DNA from: FW021-bin31 sp964647485
GTDB taxonomy: Bacteria; Bacteroidota; Bacteroidia; Chitinophagales; Chitinophagaceae
NCBI GenBank assembly: GCA_964647485.1
Contig: CAZYHV010000022.1
Span: forward strand, 1 to 64,000
Direction of reading: 5' to 3'
DNA length: 64,000 nt
The notes beneath the pieces are model-generated. The model saw only the letters and a program-made list of their open reading frames with translations. It had not been told where the DNA came from and ran no database searches. This document shows, piece after piece, positions 1 to 8,680 of the stretch. How positions within the stretch are numbered: position 1 is the stretch's first letter; every line of letters begins with the position of its first letter. A program made the translations under genes and the position numbers.

Positions 1-484
1 ATTAATCCATAAAAAACGGTTACCCTTTATTCGGCCGATGAATAAAGCGGGTTAAATTCCATACTCGAGGTAAAACTTGGTATTTGATCATATAGGGATT
101 ATATATTATAAAAATATTTTTATAGAAAAATAACGATAATACTCTATAAAGTAAATAGGGTTTACGTACTTTTGCATTTTCTTAAGAAGTCATTCAAAAT
201 ATTATGATTAGTCAGCAATGGCTACAAAAGATAAAAAGATGATACAGCCCTATTACAGAAGAAAGAAAAATCGACAGGTATTAGCACGCGAATTATTATT
301 CCGATGCTATGATTGTTATTCTATTTTTCTACCTCATAAGTGTATGGGCTTTCGCCCTTAAGAATTAATCAAGTATTTTATTTTTCAACAGACTATTAAA
401 ATGTAGTCCTTCAAGCTCTATTCCATAATAGAAATAGAGAGGTCATATCTATTTTAATTTCAAACCATCCTAAACACATATAAA
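1..484. other. non-coding leader before the SusC operon
   Basis: No gene of normal size is seen here. Bases 25-47 form an 8-bp hairpin (CTTTATTC / GAATAAAG), which could be the end of a transcript from outside the window. A TAnnTTTG promoter element lies at 167-174, so the SusC transcript probably has a leader of about 300 bases. Two very short reading frames lie in that leader (218-361 and 309-368); neither can be confirmed by sequence alone. Confidence 0.6.
167..174 (+). promoter_or_regulatory. TAnnTTTG -7 promoter element for the SusC operon
   Basis: The sequence TACTTTTG matches the Bacteroidota -7 consensus TAnnTTTG. It lies about 310 bases before the susC-like start, implying a long leader. 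No clear -33 TTTG was found. Confidence 0.45.
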
Positions 485-3400
485 ATGTCGAATATCTATA
501 AAACACTATTGAGCATTGTCTTTTTGCTTTATGCGGGTATCAGTTCGGCTCAAACTATCCATATCAGTGGTACAGTAAAAAGCCAAGAGGAAGATCAACC
601 TCTAATTGGAGCCAACATCATTGCCAAGGGCACACAAAAAGGAACAGTTACAGACAGCAAAGGGCACTTTAGCCTGGAAGTAAAGAAAAACACGGTCTTG
701 AAAGTATCAGTAATAGGATATACTTCTAAAGAGATTCCTGTTACACAATCCAATACCAATCTGCAGATTAAGTTGGAAAGTTCAACCAACAACCTCAATG
801 AGGTAGTCGTCACTGCTTTGAATATTTCCAAAGAAAAGAAATCCCTCGGATATTCTGTTCAGCAACTTCAATCAGCAGATCTTAACAAAGCCAAAGAACC
901 TAATCTTGTCAATTCGCTCTCGGGGAAAATTGCCGGAGTACGAATCACCAATTCGCAAGGTGGAATGGGATCCTCTCGAATAGTCATCAGAGGAGAGACC
1001 TCCATTTCCGGAAACAATCAACCGCTCTTTGTAATTGATGGTGTTCCGGTAGACAATTCTCAGCTGTCCGGAAGCGCAGGAAGTGGTCCGGAATCGACAA
1101 GAGATTTCACCAATGCAATTGCTGACCTCAATCCATCTGACATTGCCTCCATATCTGTTTTAAAAGGACCTAACGCAGCTGCATTATATGGTTCAAGAGC
1201 AGCCGGAGGAGTCGTTCTTATCAAGACAAAAGACGGTTCTAATGTCAATGGGATAGGCGTTACTATCAATTCTAACACGACCATATCTACGCCTTTAGTA
1301 CTTCCTTCTTATCAAAATGTATTCGGTCAAGGATCCAATGGCGAATTCAAATTTGTTGATGGAAAAGGTGGAGGAATTAATGATGCTGTTGATGAAAGCT
1401 GGGGTCCTAAAATGGATGGTCGTTTAATCCCTCAATTTTATTCTGATGGGGAACCGGTTCCTTTTGTACCTCATCCTGATAATGTGAAAAGCTTTTTCAA
1501 GACAGGATGGAAATTTAATAACGGATTATCTGTATCCGGATCCGGCGACAACTACCATTTCCGGTTTTCCTATAACAACTTGGATCAACATGGCATTATG
1601 CCCAACACCTCACAACAAAAGAATTCTTTTTCTGTAAATGCCGGATATGACATTCTTCCCAACTTATCTCTGGATGTAATGGCAAATTATATTAGAAGAG
1701 ATGCACCGAACCTACCGGGGGGAAGCCATTATCGTTCTTCTAGTCCACTTTTACAGTTTACATGGTTTGGACGCCAGGTAGACATGAACAAATTATATGA
1801 ATTCTATAAAGAAGGGAATCCTATTAATTGGAACAACCTATATTATAGCAATCCCTACTTTGTCTCTTATAATAACACAGCCTCACAAGTAAGGAATCGA
1901 CTTATTGGAAGTATCAATCTTCATTATAAACTTTCAGATGCCTTCAGTGCTTCCTTCAGAACAGGGAATGACCATTATACCGATAAAAGAAAGATGAAGG
2001 TTGCTTTTGGAACCAAAGGCACCCCCTATGGCTCTTATCGCGAAGAGACTTACGCTATTACAGAAAATAATACTTCCGGAAGAATTAATTACACCCAACA
2101 AGTAAGTAAAGATTTTAATTTGGATATCATGGCCGGAGGAAATATCCGGACAAACACGACCGAAGATAATAACCAAAAGGCGCCAAAGCTGGCAGTAGCC
2201 GGAGTTTATACTTTAGATAATTCCCGTGTTCCATTGGTTTCCAACAATTATTATACAAAATTGAAAACTTATAGCTTATTTGGATCGGCACAGGTAGGCT
2301 TTAAACACTATGCTTACTTGAACCTTACCGCAAGAAATGATTGGTCATCTTCCCTCCCGGAAGATCATCAATCCTATTTTTATCCTTCTATTAATGGAAG
2401 CTTTGTCCTCAGCGAAGCATTGAATATCACCGGCAATACGATTAGCTTTATAAAATTGCGTGGGGGATGGTCCGAAGTTGGGAAAGCAACAAGCGCTTAT
2501 CAATTAATCAATACCTATGGATTTACGACGCCTTTCGACGGTAATCCGCAATTAAATGCCAATGCTACTTACTACAACCCGAATCTTAAACCGGAGCAGA
2601 CACGATCTACAGAAATCGGAGTAGAAGGCGCTTTCTTCCATAACCGAATTCATGTAGATCTCAGCTTATACAACATGAACAGTTATAATCAGATTCTGGC
2701 GGTAGATGTTACTCCGACGACCGGATATCAACATAAACTCATTAATGGGGGAAAAATCAACAACAAAGGATTAGAAGTAGAATTAGATCTTACGCCAATT
2801 CAGACCAAGGAGTTTACCTGGGATATGATGCTGAATTATTCTACCAACCACAGTGAAGTTATCAACTTAGATAAGAGTGGCAGATTAAACAGTTATGTTT
2901 TAGGAGAAGAAGGTACAGTCCAGGTATTGGCAGCAATCGATCAACCTTATGGAACTTTATTTGGAACGGCATTCGAGCGAAATGAAGATGGAGAAATCCT
3001 TGTCGATGAAAGTGGCAGAGCAATGATAGATCCAAATAAACAATATTTAGGGAAATACACTCCCGATTGGTTAGGAAGTGTCAACAATAGTTTCAGCTGG
3101 AAAGATTTTAATCTGAGTTTTCTGGTAGATGCTCATATCGGCGGCTCGCTCTTTTCTGTCACCAATAGATATGGAGAATATACCGGGGTATTGGCTTCTA
3201 CATTAACCGGTAGAGATGCAGCACACGGAGGGTTACTTTATTATTATCCAAATGACGATAATAGTCAAACAGCCATCGGTATAGAAAAAGCTTCAGATGC
3301 TCCTTCCGGAGTAACCGTTCATGATGATGGGATGATTTTCGATGGTATTAATCCCAAAGGGAAGAAAAACGAGGTCATTATTACGGCACAAGACTACTAC

Positions 3401-3682
3401 AAAACCAAAAGACATGCAGACGAAGCCTACGTTTATGATGCCTCCTATGTTAAATTGAGAGAAGTCAAATTTAGTTATAATCTTCCTTTACAATTCATTC
3501 ACCATATCGGATTACAAAGCGCCAGCATTTCTCTGGTAGGAAGAAACCTATGGATAATCAGCAAACACACGCCCAATATTGATCCTGAAAATGCTTTTGG
3601 CACCGGTAATGATCAGGGTTTAGAACACTTTGCGATTCCTTCCGTTCGTAGCTTTGGTGTCAACCTTAATCTGAAATTCTAA
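485..3682 (+). CDS. SusC/RagA-family TonB-linked outer membrane transporter
   Basis: This 1065-residue protein is a TonB-dependent outer-membrane transporter that would work with the SusD-like lipoprotein encoded next. A signal peptide covers residues 1-22 (cleavage after SSA). A carboxypeptidase-regulatory-like domain follows at about 25-100. The family motif NEVVVTAL is at 105-112, the plug domain runs to about 230 and contains VIRG and FVIDGVPVDNS (about 182-192), and the rest is the beta barrel ending in a terminal Phe, as expected for BAM recognition. The length is normal for the family. The gene is followed by a SusD gene after 24 bases and a TlpA-like lipoprotein gene, so all three probably form one operon. 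The substrate cannot be read from sequence; no glycoside hydrolase is nearby, so a polysaccharide substrate is not favoured. Confidence 0.95.
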   Translation: MSNIYKTLLSIVFLLYAGISSAQTIHISGTVKSQEEDQPLIGANIIAKGTQKGTVTDSKGHFSLEVKKNTVLKVSVIGYTSKEIPVTQSNTNLQIKLESSTNNLNEVVVTALNISKEKKSLGYSVQQLQSADLNKAKEPNLVNSLSGKIAGVRITNSQGGMGSSRIVIRGETSISGNNQPLFVIDGVPVDNSQLSGSAGSGPESTRDFTNAIADLNPSDIASISVLKGPNAAALYGSRAAGGVVLIKTKDGSNVNGIGVTINSNTTISTPLVLPSYQNVFGQGSNGEFKFVDGKGGGINDAVDESWGPKMDGRLIPQFYSDGEPVPFVPHPDNVKSFFKTGWKFNNGLSVSGSGDNYHFRFSYNNLDQHGIMPNTSQQKNSFSVNAGYDILPNLSLDVMANYIRRDAPNLPGGSHYRSSSPLLQFTWFGRQVDMNKLYEFYKEGNPINWNNLYYSNPYFVSYNNTASQVRNRLIGSINLHYKLSDAFSASFRTGNDHYTDKRKMKVAFGTKGTPYGSYREETYAITENNTSGRINYTQQVSKDFNLDIMAGGNIRTNTTEDNNQKAPKLAVAGVYTLDNSRVPLVSNNYYTKLKTYSLFGSAQVGFKHYAYLNLTARNDWSSSLPEDHQSYFYPSINGSFVLSEALNITGNTISFIKLRGGWSEVGKATSAYQLINTYGFTTPFDGNPQLNANATYYNPNLKPEQTRSTEIGVEGAFFHNRIHVDLSLYNMNSYNQILAVDVTPTTGYQHKLINGGKINNKGLEVELDLTPIQTKEFTWDMMLNYSTNHSEVINLDKSGRLNSYVLGEEGTVQVLAAIDQPYGTLFGTAFERNEDGEILVDESGRAMIDPNKQYLGKYTPDWLGSVNNSFSWKDFNLSFLVDAHIGGSLFSVTNRYGEYTGVLASTLTGRDAAHGGLLYYYPNDDNSQTAIGIEKASDAPSGVTVHDDGMIFDGINPKGKKNEVIITAQDYYKTKRHADEAYVYDASYVKLREVKFSYNLPLQFIHHIGLQSASISLVGRNLWIISKHTPNIDPENAFGTGNDQGLEHFAIPSVRSFGVNLNLKF

Positions 3683-3706
3683 TCCTCGATTATAAAACCT
3701 ATAGAA

Positions 3707-5146
3707 ATGAAATACAATAAGATATATCCATTGTTCACCGCAGTAATCCTTTTATTGGGAGTTACTTCCTGCAAGAAGGAATTAGCAAAAATAAACAAAA
3801 ATCCAAATGCAGTAGAAGATCCACAACCGGCTTATTTGTTATCGGGAGCAGTCGCCTCCACAGCACAGGCATATTGGAATGTTAATGAATCAAACCCGAC
3901 CAATTTATTCGTTCAATATTGGGCCGCTATACAATATACCGAAGAAGATCGTTATATTTTTACAAGTAGCAGTTTTCAGGATCTTTGGGATGCTTTATAC
4001 CAAGGTAGCATTGTCAACCTGGATAAGATTATTTCCCTTGCAAAAGAGAATGAAAATACAAACTATCAAGGCGTAGCCTTGGTTCTCAGATCTTGGAATT
4101 TTTGTCTGTTAACCGATGCCTTTGGAGATGTTCCTTATTCACAAGCTATCCAAATAGATGAACATATAGACACTAAATATGATAAACAAGAAGAGGTTTA
4201 TCATGGAATTTTAAAAGACCTTAAAAAAGCACAGACTCTTTTAGATCCAAATGGAGAAGCTATTCAAGGAGATATTATTTACAATAACGATATTTCTCTT
4301 TGGAAAAAATTTGACAATGCACTCCGGCTACGTATTGCTTTACGCATAGCAGATCGTCAACCTGATTCAGCAAAAGCCGTACTCACTGACATTACACAGG
4401 CGGGGAATAACTATATAAGCAGTAATGATGAAACAGCAGAAGTTGTCTTTGACGGAGCTCCTAATGATAATCCTTTATACGAAGCCTTTCTTACTCGTCA
4501 GGATTATCGTATCAGCAAGACGATTGTCGATCAGCTTTTCCAATTAAATGATCCTCGTTTACCCATATACGCCGCTCCCACCGAAGATCCAACACCGGCG
4601 ACTTACGTCGGTATCCCTAATGGTCTTTTAGCAGGAGATGCCAGTGCGCTAGGGATTTCTAAAACGTCACAACCCGGAGATTATTTCCTAGATGAAAACG
4701 CTCCCGCCGTCATTATGAGTTATTCAGAGGTATTGTTTGATCGGGCAGAAGCCGCTGCAAGGGATCTCACACAGGAAAATGCTGCCCAACTTTATAAAAA
4801 GGCCATTACTGCTTCCTTAGAACAATATGGAATTGATCAAAATGCAATTAATACGTACCTTGCTCAATCTGATGTTCAATTCAATAAAAATAATTATAAA
4901 AAATCAATAGGGGTGCAGAAATGGATTGCATTATTTGGCCAGGGCTTAGAAGCTTTTGCCGAATGGCGTAGATTGGATTATCCTCAGTTACAGCCTGCTG
5001 TTGCCGGAGTATTAAACGGGGAAATGCCTTCCCGTATTATTTACCCCGGAACTGAACAATCCTTAAACAAAGAAGGGTATCAAGGAGCAATAGAAAACCA
5101 AGGCCCCGATAAATTAACTACAAAATTATGGTTTGATACACATTAA
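3707..5146 (+). CDS. SusD/RagB-family nutrient-binding outer membrane lipoprotein
   Basis: This 479-residue surface lipoprotein would form the lid of the SusC-like transporter and capture its ligand. The signal peptide ends in a lipobox with the acylated Cys at residue 22 (VTSC). The body has the helical TPR-like SusD fold, with motifs seen in the SusD-like type 2 group: RSWNFCLLTDAFGDVPYSQA near 125-145 and FGQGLEAFAEWRRLDYP near the C terminus. It starts 24 bases after susC and ends 16 bases before the next gene start, consistent with one transcript. Ligand unknown. Confidence 0.93.
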   Translation: MKYNKIYPLFTAVILLLGVTSCKKELAKINKNPNAVEDPQPAYLLSGAVASTAQAYWNVNESNPTNLFVQYWAAIQYTEEDRYIFTSSSFQDLWDALYQGSIVNLDKIISLAKENENTNYQGVALVLRSWNFCLLTDAFGDVPYSQAIQIDEHIDTKYDKQEEVYHGILKDLKKAQTLLDPNGEAIQGDIIYNNDISLWKKFDNALRLRIALRIADRQPDSAKAVLTDITQAGNNYISSNDETAEVVFDGAPNDNPLYEAFLTRQDYRISKTIVDQLFQLNDPRLPIYAAPTEDPTPATYVGIPNGLLAGDASALGISKTSQPGDYFLDENAPAVIMSYSEVLFDRAEAAARDLTQENAAQLYKKAITASLEQYGIDQNAINTYLAQSDVQFNKNNYKKSIGVQKWIALFGQGLEAFAEWRRLDYPQLQPAVAGVLNGEMPSRIIYPGTEQSLNKEGYQGAIENQGPDKLTTKLWFDTH

Positions 5147-5162
5147 TTTAAAAATCTCAATT

Positions 5163-6428
5163 ATGACAAAAAAAGTTTTCAATTATCTCATTGCAGGGCT
5201 GGGCCTACTTAGTATATTTTTTCTTTTGCCTCAGTGTACCAAGAATAACCAGCCCGCTTTAAAAGAAGGTATATGGCGTGCAACACTACAAAGAGAAGAC
5301 GGTCATCAGGTCGTTTTTAACTTTTCCGTCAAAGACAGCCTGCACCAACCGGTTATTTCTATCTTTAATGCAAACGGTCGATTACGTGTGGACAGCATCA
5401 ACATTACAGGGGATTCAGTATATATAAAGATGCCCTTTTTTGGTTCTCATTTTACGGCTCATATTCAAGAAGATGGTAGTTTGAAAGGTACTTGGACAAA
5501 ATCTTATGGAAACCGTGCTGCACACATGCCCTTTAGTGCACAACCGGGCGACTCCTTGAGATTACCTGCCTATCAATCCACCCATCATAATATAACAGGA
5601 AGCTGGGACGCTACTTTTACAAGAGAAGATGGAAGCACTTATCAGGCCATAGGTGAGTTTAAACAAAAAGGATCCAAGGTAACCGGCACTTTCTTAACGC
5701 CTTTCGGAGATTTTCGCTATTTACAAGGAGTGGTGAGTGGAGACACACTCAAAGTTACCGGTTTTGACGGATGTCATGCTCTACTATTCACAGCATTGGT
5801 AGATAGTAGCAATCGACTTAATGAAGGTCAGATATATTCTATCAACAGTGATGCGGCTCCCTGGCATGCCGAAAAGAAAGCTTTTGATTCTTTACCGGCC
5901 GCCTATGCCGTAAAAAGCTATCAACCGGGAGAGATCAAGACTCATTTCAATCTGAAAGACATGCAAACCGGGGAAATGGTATCTTTAGAGGATAGCACTT
6001 TTAAAAATAAAGTAGTGGTACTTCAGATTCTGGGCTCCTGGTGCCCCAATTGTATGGATGAGACCCCTTTTATGACCAACTATTATAATAAAAATAAAGA
6101 GAAAGATATCAAGTTCTTAGGAATAGATTTTGAGCGTACTGCTGACTTTGATGAATCTAAAAAGGCTTTACAATCTTTTTTCGACCATTTTGACATTAAT
6201 TATCCCATTTTATTTTCGGGAGTTTCTTCTTCTGATTCTAAATTAACAGAAAAAGTTTTTCCCGGTCTTCCGGAGAAGATCCATGTTTTTCCTACCACCA
6301 TTTTCCTCGATCGTGAAGGTTATGTTCGAAAAATTCATTCTGGATTTAATGGTCCTGCCACCGGAAAATATTATGATCAATTCAAAGAAGAATTCAAAAA
6401 TATCGTAGAGGGGCTGTTAAAAGAATAA
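5163..6428 (+). CDS. TlpA-like thioredoxin-fold lipoprotein with two repeated N-terminal domains
   Basis: The protein has 421 residues from the ATG at 5163. An in-frame ATG at 5133 lies inside the SusD gene and would put a spurious leader before the signal peptide, so it was not used. The signal peptide ends in a lipobox with Cys 25 (LLPQC). Two similar beta-rich domains follow, each opening with a G-x-W-x-A-T-x-x-R-E-D-G pattern (about 37-50 and 142-153), suggesting internal duplication. The C-terminal thioredoxin fold carries the redox motif C294-P-N-C297 and a cis-Pro region FPTT. It is probably an exported thiol reductase anchored in a membrane facing the periplasm. Its place as third gene of a SusC/SusD operon suggests a role tied to the imported substrate, but that is inference. 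Confidence 0.85.
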   Translation: MTKKVFNYLIAGLGLLSIFFLLPQCTKNNQPALKEGIWRATLQREDGHQVVFNFSVKDSLHQPVISIFNANGRLRVDSINITGDSVYIKMPFFGSHFTAHIQEDGSLKGTWTKSYGNRAAHMPFSAQPGDSLRLPAYQSTHHNITGSWDATFTREDGSTYQAIGEFKQKGSKVTGTFLTPFGDFRYLQGVVSGDTLKVTGFDGCHALLFTALVDSSNRLNEGQIYSINSDAAPWHAEKKAFDSLPAAYAVKSYQPGEIKTHFNLKDMQTGEMVSLEDSTFKNKVVVLQILGSWCPNCMDETPFMTNYYNKNKEKDIKFLGIDFERTADFDESKKALQSFFDHFDINYPILFSGVSSSDSKLTEKVFPGLPEKIHVFPTTIFLDREGYVRKIHSGFNGPATGKYYDQFKEEFKNIVEGLLKE

Positions 6429-6446
6429 CTTTTATATGTCTTCCTT

Positions 6447-6482
6447 AAAAAGTGCTGTCCACAATATTGAACAGCACTTTTT
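6447..6482. terminator. bidirectional hairpin terminator
   Basis: A perfect 12-bp stem (AAAAAGTGCTGT / ACAGCACTTTTT) with a 12-base loop and flanking A/T runs lies between the SusC operon and the convergent glycerate kinase gene, whose stop codon it touches. Confidence 0.85.
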
Positions 6483-7615
6483 TATTTTATAGCTAATATA
6501 TTCCCAATCATCTCGGCAGTTCTTATAAGATTCTCCTCTGTAGCATCAATAGCTTCCGGCAACGGTTGTAGCTCATTATTAATAGCAAAAAGCGCATCAA
6601 AATAAGCATTCATTTTTTCGGAAGGAGTCAGTGGAATTTTCCCTGCTAATCCAATCACAGGAATATCATACGCTCTTGCCATTTTTGCCACTCCTACCGG
6701 CGCCTTCCCCGATAAAGTTTGTTCATCCAGATTTCCCTCTCCGGTAATAAGGACATCGGCTTCTTTTAGCACTTTTTCAAAGTCGGTCAATGACAAAAAA
6801 TAATCAACACCCTTCACGAGTTCTGCTCCTAAATAGGCATACATTCCGGCCGCTGCGCCTCCTGCCGTACCTCCTCCTGCAATCTTATTCATATCTTTTC
6901 CGGTTACCCTTAAAGAAAGATTGCGCCATTGCCTCAAAAAATCATCCAAAACAGTCACATCTGAGGGCTTGGCTCCTTTTTGTGGTCCAAAAACTGCCGC
7001 TGCCCCATTTTCCCCTAAAAGAGGGTTATCAACATCACAAAGCACAATAAATTCACAATTTTTTATACGGGAATCTATTTTGTCAATATCTACAGTATGG
7101 ATTTTTTCTAATTCCTTTGGAATGGGTTGAAGCACCCTCCCCTTTTCATCATAGAAACGCCCTCCTAATGCATGGAGCAGCCCACAACCACCATCTACTG
7201 TAGCAGAGCCTCCCATACCGACAATAATTCTAGTCGCTCCTCGCCCTATAGCATCATAAATCAATTCTCCAACTCCTCTGCTTGATGTAAGAAGAGGATT
7301 TCGATCTCCTTTTCCCAGTAAATGTATACCCGAAATATTGGACATTTCTATGACCGCCGTTTGTTCCTTTTCAATCAACCCATAAGAGGTTTTCATCTTC
7401 CGATTTAAAGGATCCCCCGCTTGAATCTCGACAGTCTCTCCATTCATAAATTGGGAAATAAGATTACAGGTGCCATCCCCACCATCGCCTATAGGGAAAG
7501 GAATCAGCTGACATTCTAACCTGCTCTTTTTTAAGCCGGTAACGATGGCTTCCGTCACCTTACGTGCTTCAAGCGCATCTTTGAAAGTATTTGGAGCTAT
7601 TACAATGGTTTTCAT
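6482..7615 (-). CDS. glycerate kinase (GlxK/GarK family)
   Basis: This 377-residue cytosolic enzyme phosphorylates D-glycerate, feeding it into glycolysis or serine metabolism. Family marks are the N terminus IVIAPNTFKDALEA, the glycine-rich GDGGDGT, GVGELIYDA, GMGGSATVDGGCG and the C-terminal VLITGEGNLDEQTLSGKAP. The length is normal. It is transcribed alone from a divergent promoter region shared with the gene at 7700. The phosphorylated position (2- or 3-) cannot be told from sequence alone. Confidence 0.93.
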   Translation of the reverse strand: MKTIVIAPNTFKDALEARKVTEAIVTGLKKSRLECQLIPFPIGDGGDGTCNLISQFMNGETVEIQAGDPLNRKMKTSYGLIEKEQTAVIEMSNISGIHLLGKGDRNPLLTSSRGVGELIYDAIGRGATRIIVGMGGSATVDGGCGLLHALGGRFYDEKGRVLQPIPKELEKIHTVDIDKIDSRIKNCEFIVLCDVDNPLLGENGAAAVFGPQKGAKPSDVTVLDDFLRQWRNLSLRVTGKDMNKIAGGGTAGGAAAGMYAYLGAELVKGVDYFLSLTDFEKVLKEADVLITGEGNLDEQTLSGKAPVGVAKMARAYDIPVIGLAGKIPLTPSEKMNAYFDALFAINNELQPLPEAIDATEENLIRTAEMIGNILAIK

Positions 7616-7631
7616 AATTATTATTCTACTT

Positions 7632-7639
7632 CAAAAATA
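7632..7639 (-). promoter_or_regulatory. TAnnTTTG promoter element for glycerate kinase
   Basis: On the minus strand the sequence reads TATTTTTG, 17 bases before the glycerate kinase ATG. A near match TAAATTTA on the plus strand at 7672-7679 could serve the divergent gene at 7700. Confidence 0.55.
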
Positions 7640-7699
7640 GGATGCCTTTGATTCAAAATCTTAATTTTTCGTAAATTTAGCTTTTAATTTCTACTTCAG

Positions 7700-8680
7700 A
7701 TGAAAGATCGCTCGAAACAGCCCAAGGAAACTTTCTCTCTTGATGAATTATTTCTCTATAATGATAAAGGTCTCTCAGTTGCAAAGGGAAACTTATTTAC
7801 TACTTCTGTAAATCATAAAACTGCCCTTCCTTTTTTGCAACATCCATTTCAAAGAAAATATCTGGAGATAGACACCTCTCTCCTAACAAAAGAAGAAAAA
7901 ACACATTTCCATAACTTCAAGGCAGCAGGAAACATAGGTATTGTTGTAGAGGATTTAGAACAAAATCCTCTTAAGAACTATGCTGCTTTTATCACAGATA
8001 CGATCGTAAGTGCAACTCATTTTAAGCGGAATCCGACCATTATTTACCCTCTTTTTTATAAAAGAGGGAGCAAAAGTGAATTAAATCTCAATAAAGAGGT
8101 GCTTTCTACTATCTCAAAAAAGCTATTTCTTGAATTTTTACCTCTTTCACCGCAGTCCGGAAATGTTTGTTATGCGGAAAGTCCTGAAGTACGAGACGAG
8201 TTCAAAACTCATTTTACGGCTGAACATCTAATAGATTATCTGTACGCTCAATTATTTTCTAATCAATCTAAAAAAAACAGCACTTCTTCAGAAAAAAAAC
8301 TATTGATCTCATATCCGGAAGAACATTCCTTTTGGAGGTTCGTGCGATTAGGTAAAAAATTGAGAACTTTACATCTCAAAAACACCTCCTCTTCGAAGCC
8401 TTTTGTTCAACTCTCTCACCAATCAACCAGGAATCCCATTGAAACCATTCGCCCCCTATTTCCCCAAAACGAAATTTGGATCAACAACCAACAATATTTT
8501 CATCCCATTTCTGAAAAAATATGGAATTTCTCCATAGGATCCTCCACTCCGGCACAAAATGAATTAACAGAATGGCTGGGAAAAGAGTTATCAGAATCGA
8601 TGATAGAGCAATACAAAGAGACAATCACACGAATTTCTCAAACCCTGCTCATAATCAGAAAGCTACATCTAGTTATTTGA
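7700..8680 (+). CDS. stand-alone homologue of the type ISP restriction-modification C-terminal domain
   Basis: This 326-residue protein has the ordered motifs of the C-terminal specificity part of type ISP (LlaBIII-like) enzymes. They are a start resembling the 'iF-x-x-G-i-t/v-x-x-r/k-d' entry (FLYNDKGLSVAKGNL), an 'l-Y-R-P-F-D-x-R' equivalent (FLQHPFQRKYLEI, about 49-60), N-I-G-I-V-V, FITDTIVS followed by IIYPLFYK, the helical DYLYAQLF...SFWRFVRLGKKLRTLHL stretch, and the end IWINNQQYFHPISEKIWNFSIG...EWLGKELSESMIEQYKETITRISQT-like block. The helicase, nuclease and methylase parts are absent, and no RM gene is near. It could be a relic or a reused DNA-binding domain. The 3' end overlaps the convergent TPR gene by 12 bases. 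Homology is read by eye; function is not known. Confidence 0.7.
   Translation: MKDRSKQPKETFSLDELFLYNDKGLSVAKGNLFTTSVNHKTALPFLQHPFQRKYLEIDTSLLTKEEKTHFHNFKAAGNIGIVVEDLEQNPLKNYAAFITDTIVSATHFKRNPTIIYPLFYKRGSKSELNLNKEVLSTISKKLFLEFLPLSPQSGNVCYAESPEVRDEFKTHFTAEHLIDYLYAQLFSNQSKKNSTSSEKKLLISYPEEHSFWRFVRLGKKLRTLHLKNTSSSKPFVQLSHQSTRNPIETIRPLFPQNEIWINNQQYFHPISEKIWNFSIGSSTPAQNELTEWLGKELSESMIEQYKETITRISQTLLIIRKLHLVI

Noticed and set aside
25..47. Hairpin as terminator of an upstream gene
   Set aside because: There is no T run after the stem and no gene end can be recognised before it.
5133..5162. Upstream start for the TlpA-like lipoprotein
   Set aside because: It lies within the SusD gene and adds residues before the signal peptide; the ATG at 5163 fits.
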